Shown piece by piece: positions 25,026-33,444 of a DNA stretch of 64,000 nucleotides. This stretch comes from Mycobacterium haemophilum DSM 44634. Lineage in GTDB: Bacteria; Actinomycetota; Actinomycetes; Mycobacteriales; Mycobacteriaceae. The notes under the pieces are model-generated. The model saw only the letters and a program-made list of their open reading frames with translations. It did no database searches and was not told the origin of the DNA. Made by a program: the position numbers and the translations under genes. Positions within the stretch are counted from its first letter, which is position 1. The number at the start of each line of letters is the position of its first letter. The stretch spans positions 840,607 to 904,606 of the forward strand of contig NZ_CP011883.2 in the NCBI RefSeq assembly GCF_000340435.2. The letters run 5' to 3'.

Positions 25026-26783
25026 ATGAAGCCGGATTACGACGTCCTCATCATCGGTTCAGGGTTTGGCGGCAGCGTCAGCGCGCTGCGGCTCACGGAA
25101 AAGGGTTACCGGGTCGGCGTGGTGGAGGCCGGCCGCCGCTTCGCCGACGAGGATTTCGCCAAGACGTCCTGGGAGCTGCGTAAATTCCTCTGGGCGCCGA
25201 AGCTGGGCTGCTACGGCATCCAACGCATCCACTTGCTGCGCAACGTGATGATCTTGGCCGGCGCCGGAGTGGGTGGCGGTTCGCTGAACTACGCGAATAC
25301 GTTGTACGTGCCGCCGGAGCCGTTCTTTGCCGACCAGCAGTGGGCGCACATCACGGACTGGCGCGGCGAGCTGGCGCCGCATTACGAGCAGGCGCAGCGG
25401 ATGTTGGGTGTGGTGTACAACCCGACCTTCACCGACGCTGACCGGATCGTCAAAGAGGTCGCCGACGAGATGGGGTTCGGCGACACTTTTGTGCCGACGC
25501 CGGTCGGGGTGTTTTTCGGCCCTGATGGCACCCAGGCGCCGGGTCAGACCGTGGCCGACCCGTATTTCGGCGGCGTGGGGCCGGCGCGCACCGGCTGCAC
25601 CGAATGCGGTTGCTGTATGACGGGCTGTCGCCACGGCGCCAAGAACACGCTGGTGAAAAACTACCTTGGCCTCGCGGAATCGGCAGGTGCACAAGTGATT
25701 CCGATGACAACGGTGAAAGGATTCGAGCAGGCCTCCGACGGGTTGTGGGAGGTGCGCACGGTCCGCACCGGCAGTTGGCTGCGCAGGGACAGACGCACGC
25801 TTACCGCTGCGCACCTGCTGCTGGCCGCGGGCACGTGGGGGACGCAACATCTGCTGTTCAGGATGCGTGACCAAGGTAAGTTACCTCGTCTGTCGCAGCG
25901 TTTGGGTGTGTTGACTCGGACGAACTCGGAGTCGATTGTCGGTGCCGCGACCTTGAGCGTCAGGCCCGACCTGGACCTGACTCATGGTGTGGCGATCACG
26001 TCGTCGATTCACCCGACGTCGGACACACACATCGAACCCGTGCGCTACGGCAAGGGTTCCAACGCGATGGGGTTGTTGCAGACCTTGATGACCGACGGCC
26101 CTGGGCCCGAGGGGCACAAGGAGACCCCCGATGAGACCTTTGTGCCGCGGTGGAAGCAGTTGTTGCATCAGGCCAGCGAAGATCCGCGCCGCATGCTGCG
26201 GCTGCTCAATCCCCGCCAGTGGAGCGAGCGCACGGTGATCGCGCTGGTGATGCAACACCTGGACAACTCGATCACCACGTTCACCAAGCGTGGCAAACTT
26301 GGAATCCGTTGGTATTCCAGCAAACAGGGGCACGGCGAACCGAACCCGTCGTGGATCCCGATCGGCAACGAGGTCACCCGCCGTATCGCCGCCAAGATCG
26401 ACGGCGTGGCCGGCGGCACCTGGGGTGAGCTCTTCAACGTGCCGCTGACCGCGCACTTTCTTGGCGGTGCGGTGATCGGCGATGACCCCGAGCACGGGGT
26501 CATCGACCCCTATCACCGGGTCTACGGCTACCCGACGCTGTACGTGGTGGACGGTGCCGCGATTTCGGCGAACCTGGGTGTCAACCCGTCGCTGTCCATC
26601 GCCGCGCAAGCCGAGCGTGCTGCCGCGCTGTGGCCCAACAAGGGCCAGCATGATCAGCGGCCGCGGCAGGGTGCGGCGTACCGTCGGCTGGCCCCGATCG
26701 CCCCAGAGCACCCGGTGGTGCCCGCCGAAGCGCCAGGAGCGCTGCGGTGGCTGCCCATTGATCCGGTCAGCGACGCTAGCTGA
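25026..26783 (+). CDS. choD: GMC-family FAD oxidoreductase (ChoD) with ferredoxin-like Cys motif
   Basis: A 585-residue flavoprotein from ATG 25026. The FAD-binding GSGFGGSVSALRL is at residues 11-23 and the GMC C-terminal DPYHRVYGYPTLYVVDGAAISANLGVNPS is near residue 495. It is annotated as cholesterol oxidase ChoD (Rv3409c), but Cys191, Cys194, Cys197 and Cys201 make a CxxCxxCxxxC motif of the [4Fe-4S] ferredoxin type, which ordinary cholesterol oxidases lack. A cluster-bearing dehydrogenase is a real alternative. It lies 45 bp after guaB3. Confidence 0.93.
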   Translation: MKPDYDVLIIGSGFGGSVSALRLTEKGYRVGVVEAGRRFADEDFAKTSWELRKFLWAPKLGCYGIQRIHLLRNVMILAGAGVGGGSLNYANTLYVPPEPFFADQQWAHITDWRGELAPHYEQAQRMLGVVYNPTFTDADRIVKEVADEMGFGDTFVPTPVGVFFGPDGTQAPGQTVADPYFGGVGPARTGCTECGCCMTGCRHGAKNTLVKNYLGLAESAGAQVIPMTTVKGFEQASDGLWEVRTVRTGSWLRRDRRTLTAAHLLLAAGTWGTQHLLFRMRDQGKLPRLSQRLGVLTRTNSESIVGAATLSVRPDLDLTHGVAITSSIHPTSDTHIEPVRYGKGSNAMGLLQTLMTDGPGPEGHKETPDETFVPRWKQLLHQASEDPRRMLRLLNPRQWSERTVIALVMQHLDNSITTFTKRGKLGIRWYSSKQGHGEPNPSWIPIGNEVTRRIAAKIDGVAGGTWGELFNVPLTAHFLGGAVIGDDPEHGVIDPYHRVYGYPTLYVVDGAAISANLGVNPSLSIAAQAERAAALWPNKGQHDQRPRQGAAYRRLAPIAPEHPVVPAEAPGALRWLPIDPVSDAS

Positions 26784-26789
26784 CACCAC

Positions 26790-26811
26790 CCAGCTGGCTT
26801 TGCCTAGCTGG
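26790..26811. terminator. Weak bidirectional hairpin between choD and the dioxygenase gene
   Basis: CCAGCT (26790-26795) pairs with AGCTGG (26806-26811) around a 10-base loop, spanning the 20-bp gap and the stop codon of the convergent gene. There is no T-tract; it may act as a shared terminator. Confidence 0.3.
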
Positions 26812-27703
26812 CCAGGGTCAGCGGCGCGCCACTAACTACCCGGCTGCGCTGCCCGTGCACGTTGACCGGAACATCGCCCATCAAGGTAACCCGATGCATG
26901 AGGCGCGGCTGGTTGTCGTAGTCGTCGATGGCTCGGTGCTGGGTGGCCCGGTTGTCCCAGATGGCGACGTCGCCCGGCTCCCAGTTCCAGCGGATGGTGT
27001 TCTCGGGCATGGTGATTCGCCGCTGCAGCAACTCGAGCAGCACGCTTGATTCGTGGCTGTCCAGACCGACGAAGCCACGCACGAAATTTCCCAACAGCAG
27101 CGTGGGCTCACCCGTCTCCGGGTGCACCCGCACCACCGGATGTTCGGTGCGGAAATCCGGGTTCTCGAACGCCTGTCGGAACTCCCGCTGCGCGTCAGTC
27201 AGTGATGCGACCGATTCGGGGGTCACATAGTCGTAGCGGTTGGTGTGCAGCGCCCACAGGTTGTCGACGAGCCATTTGAGCGGTTCGGGTAGGTCGTCGT
27301 AGGCGGCCGCGGTGGACGCCCATAGCGTCGACCCGCCGTAGCTGGGCAGGGTGACCGCGCGCAGGATCGAGGCCGCGGGGTAGTTCGCCGCGAAGGTCAC
27401 GTCGGTGTGCCAGCGCGTGGCCTTGCCGTAGTCGGAGTTGATCGGCGTGATGATCGGTGCATTCTGAGCGGCCAGGACAGCGGCGGCCGGGTGGCCGATC
27501 GGGGTGCCAAGCAACCCCGCGAACGCCAGCTGCTGTTCGTCATCGAGGTGGTGCTGTCCGCGGCAGAAGATCACCCGGTGGGCTAATAGCGCCTGGCGGA
27601 TCTCCCCGACGGTGGCTGGGTCAAGGTCGCCGCCCAGCTGCACCCCGTCGATTCGGGCACCGATCCGGCTGCCCAGCTTGGTGACGCTTATCGCGTGTGT
27701 CAT
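26804..27703 (-). CDS. Fe(II)/2-oxoglutarate-dependent alkylsulfatase (TauD family)
   Basis: A 299-residue dioxygenase corresponding to Rv3406, a type II alkyl sulfatase. The metal triad is visible: His and Asp in RWHTDVTF and the distal His in NRATQHRAIDDYD, with the 2-oxoglutarate Arg in QPRLMHRVTLMGD. In M. tuberculosis it cleaves medium-chain alkyl sulfates and can inactivate DprE1-targeting inhibitors by oxidation. It is divergent from a TetR regulator whose palindromic operators fill the 63-bp gap, indicating repression by that protein. The vapBC47 pair found next to it in H37Rv is absent. Confidence 0.95.
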   Translation of the reverse strand: MTHAISVTKLGSRIGARIDGVQLGGDLDPATVGEIRQALLAHRVIFCRGQHHLDDEQQLAFAGLLGTPIGHPAAAVLAAQNAPIITPINSDYGKATRWHTDVTFAANYPAASILRAVTLPSYGGSTLWASTAAAYDDLPEPLKWLVDNLWALHTNRYDYVTPESVASLTDAQREFRQAFENPDFRTEHPVVRVHPETGEPTLLLGNFVRGFVGLDSHESSVLLELLQRRITMPENTIRWNWEPGDVAIWDNRATQHRAIDDYDNQPRLMHRVTLMGDVPVNVHGQRSRVVSGAPLTLAS

Positions 27704-27724
27704 CTACTTCGGTCCTTTCGGGAC

Positions 27725-27776
27725 TAGCCGCTGTAGTCAGTTGACTACAGCGGCTAGTGTAGTCACATGACTACAC
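27725..27776. promoter_or_regulatory. Twin TetR operators, one over the tetR start codon
   Basis: Palindrome 1: TAGCCGCTGTAGTCA (27725-27739), 2-bp centre, and its complement 27742-27756, a perfect 15-bp-arm repeat. Palindrome 2: GTGTAGTCA (27757-27765), 2-bp centre, complement 27768-27776, overlapping the ATG at 27767. Both share the core TGTAGTCAnnTGACTACA. The layout predicts repression of the dioxygenase gene from site 1 and autorepression from site 2. Confidence 0.93.
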
Positions 27777-28333
27777 GCTCGGCAACCCGCTCACGCAAGG
27801 CTCCCACCGGACGGGAAGAGGTTGCGGCGGCAATCTTGGCGGCCGCCACCGACTTGTTTGCCGAGCGCGGTCCGGCCGCGACATCGATCCGCGATATCGC
27901 CGCTCGGTCGAAGGTCAACCATGGACTGGTGTTTCGGCACTTCGGCACCAAAGAACAATTGGTTGGCGCGGTGCTCGATCACCTGGGAATGACCACGACC
28001 AACTTGCGGCGAAACGACGCGCCGGTCGCGGAGCTCGAGCGAGCCATGGATCGGCATCTGCGGGTGATGGCTCGTGCATTGCTCGACGGTTACCCGGTGG
28101 GGCAGTTGCAGACGCAGTTTCCCGGCATGTGGCAGCTGCTCGAGGCGGTACGCCCGCGTCACGCGGATGATCGCAGCGCGCGGCTGGCGCTCGCCAATGC
28201 CGTTGCCCTGCAATTCGGTTGGCGGCTCTTCGAGCCGTTCCTGCGGGCGTCGACCGGTATCGACGAGCTGACCGATGCGCAGCTGCGCCAAGCCGTGCAC
28301 GCCGAGGTGGTGCGGATCGTCGAGCCGCACTAA
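27767..28333 (+). CDS. TetR-family repressor of the alkylsulfatase
   Basis: A 188-residue regulator corresponding to Rv3405c. The N-terminal helix-turn-helix is AAILAAATDLFAERGPAATSIRDIAARSKVNHGLVFRHFGTKEQLVGAVLDHL; the rest is a helical ligand-binding domain. No Shine-Dalgarno is visible before ATG 27767, which lies in an operator, so the mRNA may be leaderless. The stop overlaps the convergent GH65 stop by 4 bp. Confidence 0.94.
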   Translation: MTTRSATRSRKAPTGREEVAAAILAAATDLFAERGPAATSIRDIAARSKVNHGLVFRHFGTKEQLVGAVLDHLGMTTTNLRRNDAPVAELERAMDRHLRVMARALLDGYPVGQLQTQFPGMWQLLEAVRPRHADDRSARLALANAVALQFGWRLFEPFLRASTGIDELTDAQLRQAVHAEVVRIVEPH

Positions 28334-30693
28334 CCCCGCGACATGGCCCGCCGGTGCACCGGCTCGCGGCCCGGCGGCTGTGACGGAGGCGGCAGGAGTG
28401 GCTTTCGGGCCCGCACCGCGATGGTCGACGGTGAATCCGATTTCAGGGTGAGGTGTTCACCGGCATGGCGGATGGTCAGCTCGCCGCCGGGGCCGTCGCG
28501 CAGGGTGTAGGTGACGTCGGCGTGCCTGGCGTCCACGGTCAGCCGGAACCCGCGCCAGCGCAGTCGGAACCGTAGCCGCGAGATGCCGTCGGGCAGTTGG
28601 GGATCGATGGACAGGATGCCCTCGTCGTCGCGCAGGCCACCGAAACCCCCGACCAGAGCCGTCCACGCACCCGCGAGTGAGGCCATGTGCAACCCGTCAC
28701 GGGTATTGCGGTGCAGATCGCGCAGGTCGATCAGCGCGGCCTCGTAGGCATAGTCGTGGGCTAGCTCGAGATGCCCGACCTCGGCGCACATCACCGCCTG
28801 CGTGCAGGCCGACAGCGACGAGTCACGCACCATGCGTCGCTCGTAGTAGTCGACGTTGCGTGCTTTCTGTTCGGGTGTGAACGCATGACTTTGCCACTGC
28901 ATCGCCAGCACCAGGTCGGCTTGTTTAATCACTTGCGTGGGGTAGAGCCGCACGTAGGCCTCGTGTAAGAGCAACGGGTAGGTGGTGTTGGATTCAAAAT
29001 CCCATTCCGCAAACGTGGTGAACCCTGCACACTGCTGATGGACACCCAGCTCGTCGTCGTACGGAATGTTGGCGGCGTCGGCCGCGTCGCGCCAGGCGGC
29101 CATCTCTTCGGTCGTGACACCTAGCGCTTCTGCGGCTTCGGGATGGCGCAGGCAGGCATCGGCGGCGGTGATCAGATTGCTCGCGGCCATCAGGTTCGTG
29201 AACACGTTGTCCCGGACCACCGCCGTGTACTCGTCGGGACCGGTGACCCCATCGAGGTGCCAGACGCCATGCCGGTCGTGGTGCCCGAGTGAGAGCCACA
29301 GCCGGGCCGTCTCGACGAGCACCGCAAGGCCGCACTCTTCTTCTAGCGAGTGGTCACCGGTAACAATGCGGTACCGCTCGAAGGCCATCGCGATGTCGGC
29401 GTTGATGTGCCATGCCGCCGTGCCCGCCGGCCAGTACGCCGAGCATTCCTGCCCGCGGATGGTTCGCCAGCAAAAGCTGGCACCGTCGAGCCCGAGTTCG
29501 GCCGCCCGCTCCTTGGCGAGCTGCAATGTCGACGCACGCCACCGCAGCGCGTCGGCGACCGCATGCGGCGCGGTGTAGGTCAGCACCGGCAACACGAAAC
29601 CCTCGGTATCCCAAAAGGCGTGGCCGTCGTAGCCGGTTCCGGTGAGTCCCTTGCTGGGGATCGCGCGCCGTTCGGCGCGCGCGCTGGCCTGCAGCAAGTG
29701 AAAGAGCCCGAACCGCACCGCTTGCTGAGATTCCGGGTCGCCCTCGACTTCGACGTCGGCGCTGTCCCAGAAGTCGTCGAGGTAGGCCCGCTGCGAGTCC
29801 AGCAGCCCGTGCCATCCGCTGTAGCGGGCGGTGTGAAGTGCGGCGGCGGCCTGGTCACGCAGCGCCGAGCGGGAGCGCAGGCTCGACCAGCCGTACGCCA
29901 GGTATTTGACGATGCGCAGCTTCTGCCCTGGGCGCAGCCCGCAGATCACCGTGGTCCGAGCCAAGTCTGGGCGCGCGTCGGTGGTGATCTCGACTCGTCC
30001 GGGAACCTCGACCTCGTGATCCATCCCGGCGGCCATCATGAGGGAGCTGGCCCGGGTCCGGTGCATGAGAAGTCCGCCGCGCTCGGTGGCCTCGTGTTCG
30101 ACGGCCTCTAGCGGGTTCTCCAGAATGGCCGACACCCGCGGGTCGCCCGAGGTCTCGGGTTGGTCCTCGTTGGTGACGAGCTCGGACTGCACGGTCACGC
30201 GCACGAATTCGTCCAGCGCTTCGACGACATACTCGATAGCCGCGACACTGCGGTGCGCCAGCGACACCAAGCGGGTGGACACCACCTTGATTTGCTTGTC
30301 CGCGGGCGAGCGCCAGTGCACGCGGCGGGTCAGCGTCCCGGCGCGCAGGTCGAGGACCCGCTCATGGGAGATCACTTCGCCGTAGCGGACGTCGAACGGC
30401 TCGTCCTCGACGAACAGACGCAAGATCTTGCCGTTGGTGACGTCGACGACGGTCTGACCGGCCTCCGGATACCCGTATCCGGCCTCGGCGTATGGCAGCG
30501 GTCGAATTTCGTAGAAGGAGTTCAGATAGGTGCCCGGAAGGCCGTACGGCTCGCCCTCGTCGAGGTTGCCGCGCAACCCGATGTGCCCGTTGGACAAGGC
30601 AAATAGGGATTCCGATTGGGCTAGCAGGTTCAGGTCGAGCCGGGTCTCGCGAATCTGCCAAGGTTCGACGGGGAAGGCTTCTTCAGTGATCAT
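28330..30693 (-). CDS. Glycoside hydrolase family 65 disaccharide phosphorylase
   Basis: A 787-residue GH65 enzyme (Rv3401-like; the family length I recall is 786). The family catalytic acid lies in DGVTGPDEYTAVVRDN, with NGHIGLRGNLDEG at the N-terminal beta-sandwich and FWDTEGFVLPVLTYTAPHA in the barrel. GH65 members phosphorolyse maltose, trehalose or kojibiose to glucose-1-phosphate. The ATGA overlap with the upstream beta-phosphoglucomutase-like gene supports conversion of beta-glucose-1-phosphate to glucose-6-phosphate as the pair's job. Which disaccharide is used cannot be told. Confidence 0.93.
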   Translation of the reverse strand: MITEEAFPVEPWQIRETRLDLNLLAQSESLFALSNGHIGLRGNLDEGEPYGLPGTYLNSFYEIRPLPYAEAGYGYPEAGQTVVDVTNGKILRLFVEDEPFDVRYGEVISHERVLDLRAGTLTRRVHWRSPADKQIKVVSTRLVSLAHRSVAAIEYVVEALDEFVRVTVQSELVTNEDQPETSGDPRVSAILENPLEAVEHEATERGGLLMHRTRASSLMMAAGMDHEVEVPGRVEITTDARPDLARTTVICGLRPGQKLRIVKYLAYGWSSLRSRSALRDQAAAALHTARYSGWHGLLDSQRAYLDDFWDSADVEVEGDPESQQAVRFGLFHLLQASARAERRAIPSKGLTGTGYDGHAFWDTEGFVLPVLTYTAPHAVADALRWRASTLQLAKERAAELGLDGASFCWRTIRGQECSAYWPAGTAAWHINADIAMAFERYRIVTGDHSLEEECGLAVLVETARLWLSLGHHDRHGVWHLDGVTGPDEYTAVVRDNVFTNLMAASNLITAADACLRHPEAAEALGVTTEEMAAWRDAADAANIPYDDELGVHQQCAGFTTFAEWDFESNTTYPLLLHEAYVRLYPTQVIKQADLVLAMQWQSHAFTPEQKARNVDYYERRMVRDSSLSACTQAVMCAEVGHLELAHDYAYEAALIDLRDLHRNTRDGLHMASLAGAWTALVGGFGGLRDDEGILSIDPQLPDGISRLRFRLRWRGFRLTVDARHADVTYTLRDGPGGELTIRHAGEHLTLKSDSPSTIAVRARKPLLPPPSQPPGREPVHRRAMSRG

Positions 30694-31526
30694 CGGGGCT
30701 CATGCCGTGGGAGCAGTTCGGCGAGATCGGTGACTACCACGTCGGCGCCGCTGCGGCGCAGTTCCTCGGCCTGGCCCACCCGGCCCGTGCGGTTGATGCC
30801 CACCACGAAGCCGAAGTTACCGGACCGGCCGGCCTGCACGCCGGACAATGCGTCCTCGAATACAGCCGCAGCGTCGGGAGCGACGTCGAGCAACTGCGCC
30901 CCGCGCAGGTACGAGTCGGGGGCCGGCTTGCCGGCGAGGTGCTCTTCGCGCAGGGTGATGCCGTCCACCCGCTGCTGGACAAACCGGTCCAGACCGGTGA
31001 TTGCGAGTACGTCGCGGGTATTGGCGCTTGACGACACCACGGCTACGCCGAGACCCGCGTCTGTAACCGCCTCCAGATAGCGTCGCGACCCGTCGAAGAC
31101 CGCAACGCCATCATCGGTGAGCACCCGCTGGAACATGTCGTTTTTGCGGTTGCCCAGGCCGCATACCGTCTCGACATCGCCGGAGTCGTCGGCACTGCCG
31201 TCAGGCAGTGTGATTCCCCGACTGCTCAGAAATGACCGGACCCCGTCTTCGCGTTTCTTGCCGTCCACGTACTGCAGGTAGTCCACGGCGGGATCGAAGG
31301 GGACGAATTTTTCTCCGGTGCGCTCGGCCCGTTGGGATAGGTAGGCGTCGAACATGGCCTGCCACGCCTTGGTATGCACGCTCGCGGTATCGGTGAGTAC
31401 ACCGTCGAGGTCGAACAGGCAGGCACGCACCGTCCCCGGCAGACCTAGTGGCGATCGCAAGCGCGGCGTAGCCGGGCGCAGCGGGTCGCCGCTCATCGGA
31501 CCTAGCACGGCGGACCTCACTTTCAC
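30690..31526 (-). CDS. Beta-phosphoglucomutase-like HAD hydrolase, repeat-bearing N-terminus
   Basis: A 278-residue HAD protein (Rv3400-like). Motif I FDLDGVLTDTAS carries the nucleophile Asp. VVSSSANTRDVL is motif II, KPAPDSYLRGAQLL motif III and VFEDALSGVQAG motif IV, the beta-PGM pattern. It starts at GTG 31526. Residues 11-25 (MSGDPLRPATPRLRSP) are encoded by a 41-bp dispersed repeat placed between VRSAVLG and LGLPG. A second frame from GTG 31551 resembles the original YRP-type N-terminus, so the authentic start may be frameshifted. It overlaps the GH65 start (ATGA). Confidence 0.88.
   Translation of the reverse strand: MKVRSAVLGPMSGDPLRPATPRLRSPLGLPGTVRACLFDLDGVLTDTASVHTKAWQAMFDAYLSQRAERTGEKFVPFDPAVDYLQYVDGKKREDGVRSFLSSRGITLPDGSADDSGDVETVCGLGNRKNDMFQRVLTDDGVAVFDGSRRYLEAVTDAGLGVAVVSSSANTRDVLAITGLDRFVQQRVDGITLREEHLAGKPAPDSYLRGAQLLDVAPDAAAVFEDALSGVQAGRSGNFGFVVGINRTGRVGQAEELRRSGADVVVTDLAELLPRHEPR
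31450..31490. repeat. 41-bp dispersed repeat, copy B (inside HAD gene)
   Basis: Opposite orientation to copy A on the + strand, but the same reading relative to the host gene: it encodes GDPLRPATPRLRSP in the HAD N-terminus. It is 41 bp with GGCGATCGCA and GCGGGTCGCC ends. Confidence 0.9.
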
Positions 31527-31829
31527 AAGTAGTTGGGCGATACGGGCTCACCGGGATGCAGCGTACCTATGCCGCTGGCTGATCGCACTGCCGAGCCACG
31601 GCTGTTAGTCACATTGAGACCATAACGATTCTCAGGCGTCGAAACTGCAAGCGGCGCGGACCTTTTCGGTGTGTCGTCACAACCGTTTAAGTGTCGCGGT
31701 GGTGAATCTCGCGGTCGTGTTTCGATCGCTGGCGCTCGCGGTGAACCTTCGGTGATGGTCACCGCCAGTGCCGCAGACCTTGTCACCGCCTGCCTCGGCA
31801 GCTGCTGCCAGCCTCTAGACTGGCTACTC
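31527..31829. promoter_or_regulatory. Divergent spacer between the HAD gene and guaA
   Basis: A 303-bp region with no convincing gene. It should carry the guaA promoter (+) and that of the HAD-GH65 operon (-). On the minus strand near 31551 a GTG opens SPYRPTTCESEVRR in another frame, apparently the disrupted original N-terminus of the HAD gene. H37Rv has Rv3399, idsA1 and crtB-type genes here as I recall; none is present. Confidence 0.5.
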
Positions 31830-33419
31830 GTGGCCGACTCTGCTGACCTCGACAAGGCTGGACCGTCTGGCCGCCCCGTGTTGGTGGTTGACTTCGGCGC
31901 ACAGTACGCGCAGCTGATCGCCCGCCGGGTTCGAGAGGCACAGGTTTTTTCCGAGGTAATCCCACACACCGCCTCGATCGAGGAGATCACCGCCCGTGAT
32001 CCGCTGGCGATTGTGCTTTCCGGCGGACCGGCCAGTGTCTACACCGACGGTGCTCCGCGGCTCGATCCGGCGCTGTTCGATCTCGGTCTGCCGGTGTTCG
32101 GGATCTGCTACGGGTTTCAGGCCATGGCGCAGGCGCTCGGCGGGACTGTCGCCCATACTGGGACCAGCGAATATGGCCGGACAGAGCTGAAAGTCCTTGG
32201 CGGTGACCTACATTCAGGCCTGCCCGGTGTTCAGCCGGTCTGGATGAGCCATGGTGACGCGGTCACCGCCGCGCCGGACGGATTCGACGTGGTGGCCAGC
32301 AGCGCGGGTGCTCCAGTGGCCGCCTTCGAGAACCGGGACCGGCGCCTGGCCGGGGTGCAGTATCACCCAGAGGTGCTGCACACCCCACACGGGCAGCAAG
32401 TACTCAGCCGGTTTCTGCACGATTTCGCTGGGCTCGGCGCGGATTGGACGGCGGCCAACATCACCGGTGTGCTGGTCGAGCAGGTGCGTGCCCAGATCGG
32501 CGATGGCCATGCGATCTGCGGCCTGTCCGGCGGTGTGGATTCCGCGGTGGCCGCGGCACTGGTGCAACGCGCCATCGGAGACCGATTGACGTGTGTCTTT
32601 GTCGATCATGGTCTGCTGCGGGACGGTGAGCGCGCACAGGTGCAGCGCGATTTCGTCGCCGCCACCGGCGCCAAGCTGGTCACCGTCGACGTGGCCGACA
32701 CCTTCCTGCAGGCGCTGTCGGGTGTGACCAACCCCGAGGGCAAGCGCAAGATCATCGGGCGGCAGTTCATCCGGGCATTCGAGGGTGCAGTACGGGATGT
32801 GTTGGGCGACAACGCATCTGATTCCGAGATTGAGTTTCTGGTGCAGGGCACGCTGTATCCGGATGTGGTGGAGTCCGGTGGGGGCAGCGGCACCGCGAAC
32901 ATCAAGAGCCACCACAATGTCGGTGGTCTGCCCGACGACCTGAAATTCAAGCTCGTCGAGCCGCTGCGGTTGCTGTTCAAAGACGAGGTGCGCGCGGTCG
33001 GTCGACAGTTGGGCCTGCCGGAGGAAATCGTTGCGCGCCAACCGTTTCCGGGTCCGGGTCTGGGCATCCGGATCGTCGGCGAGGTCACTGCCGAGCGGCT
33101 GGACACGCTGCGGCGAGCCGACTCGATCGCGCGTGAGGAGCTGACCGCGGCGGGTCTGGACCACCAGATCTGGCAGTGCCCGGTAGTACTGCTGGCTGAC
33201 GTCCGGTCGGTCGGTGTGCAGGGAGACAACCGCAGCTATGGACACCCAATCGTGCTGCGGCCGGTGTCCAGTGAGGACGCTATGACCGCCGATTGGACCC
33301 GGGTGCCCTACGAGGTGTTGGAGTGCATCTCGACGCGCATCACCAACGAGGTAGCCGAGGTTAACCGCGTGGTGCTGGACATCACCAGTAAACCGCCCGG
33401 TACCATCGAGTGGGAATAG
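31830..33419 (+). CDS. guaA: GMP synthase (glutamine-hydrolysing) GuaA
   Basis: A 529-residue enzyme converting XMP to GMP. It starts at GTG 31830 (VADSADLDKAG). The class-I amidotransferase domain has the nucleophile Cys in GICYGFQAM and the His-Glu pair in VQYHPEV. The PP-loop ATPase is LSGGVDSAVAAALV, and the C-terminal dimerisation domain has ARQPFPGPGLGIRI and SRITNEVAEVNRVVLDITSKPPGTIEWE-type sequence. It corresponds to Rv3396c and is functionally linked to guaB2 about 8 kb away. The in-frame sequence from 31671 is unconserved leader. Confidence 0.98.
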   Translation: MADSADLDKAGPSGRPVLVVDFGAQYAQLIARRVREAQVFSEVIPHTASIEEITARDPLAIVLSGGPASVYTDGAPRLDPALFDLGLPVFGICYGFQAMAQALGGTVAHTGTSEYGRTELKVLGGDLHSGLPGVQPVWMSHGDAVTAAPDGFDVVASSAGAPVAAFENRDRRLAGVQYHPEVLHTPHGQQVLSRFLHDFAGLGADWTAANITGVLVEQVRAQIGDGHAICGLSGGVDSAVAAALVQRAIGDRLTCVFVDHGLLRDGERAQVQRDFVAATGAKLVTVDVADTFLQALSGVTNPEGKRKIIGRQFIRAFEGAVRDVLGDNASDSEIEFLVQGTLYPDVVESGGGSGTANIKSHHNVGGLPDDLKFKLVEPLRLLFKDEVRAVGRQLGLPEEIVARQPFPGPGLGIRIVGEVTAERLDTLRRADSIAREELTAAGLDHQIWQCPVVLLADVRSVGVQGDNRSYGHPIVLRPVSSEDAMTADWTRVPYEVLECISTRITNEVAEVNRVVLDITSKPPGTIEWE

Positions 33420-33444
33420 CTGCGGAACCGCTTACTTGGCGTCC

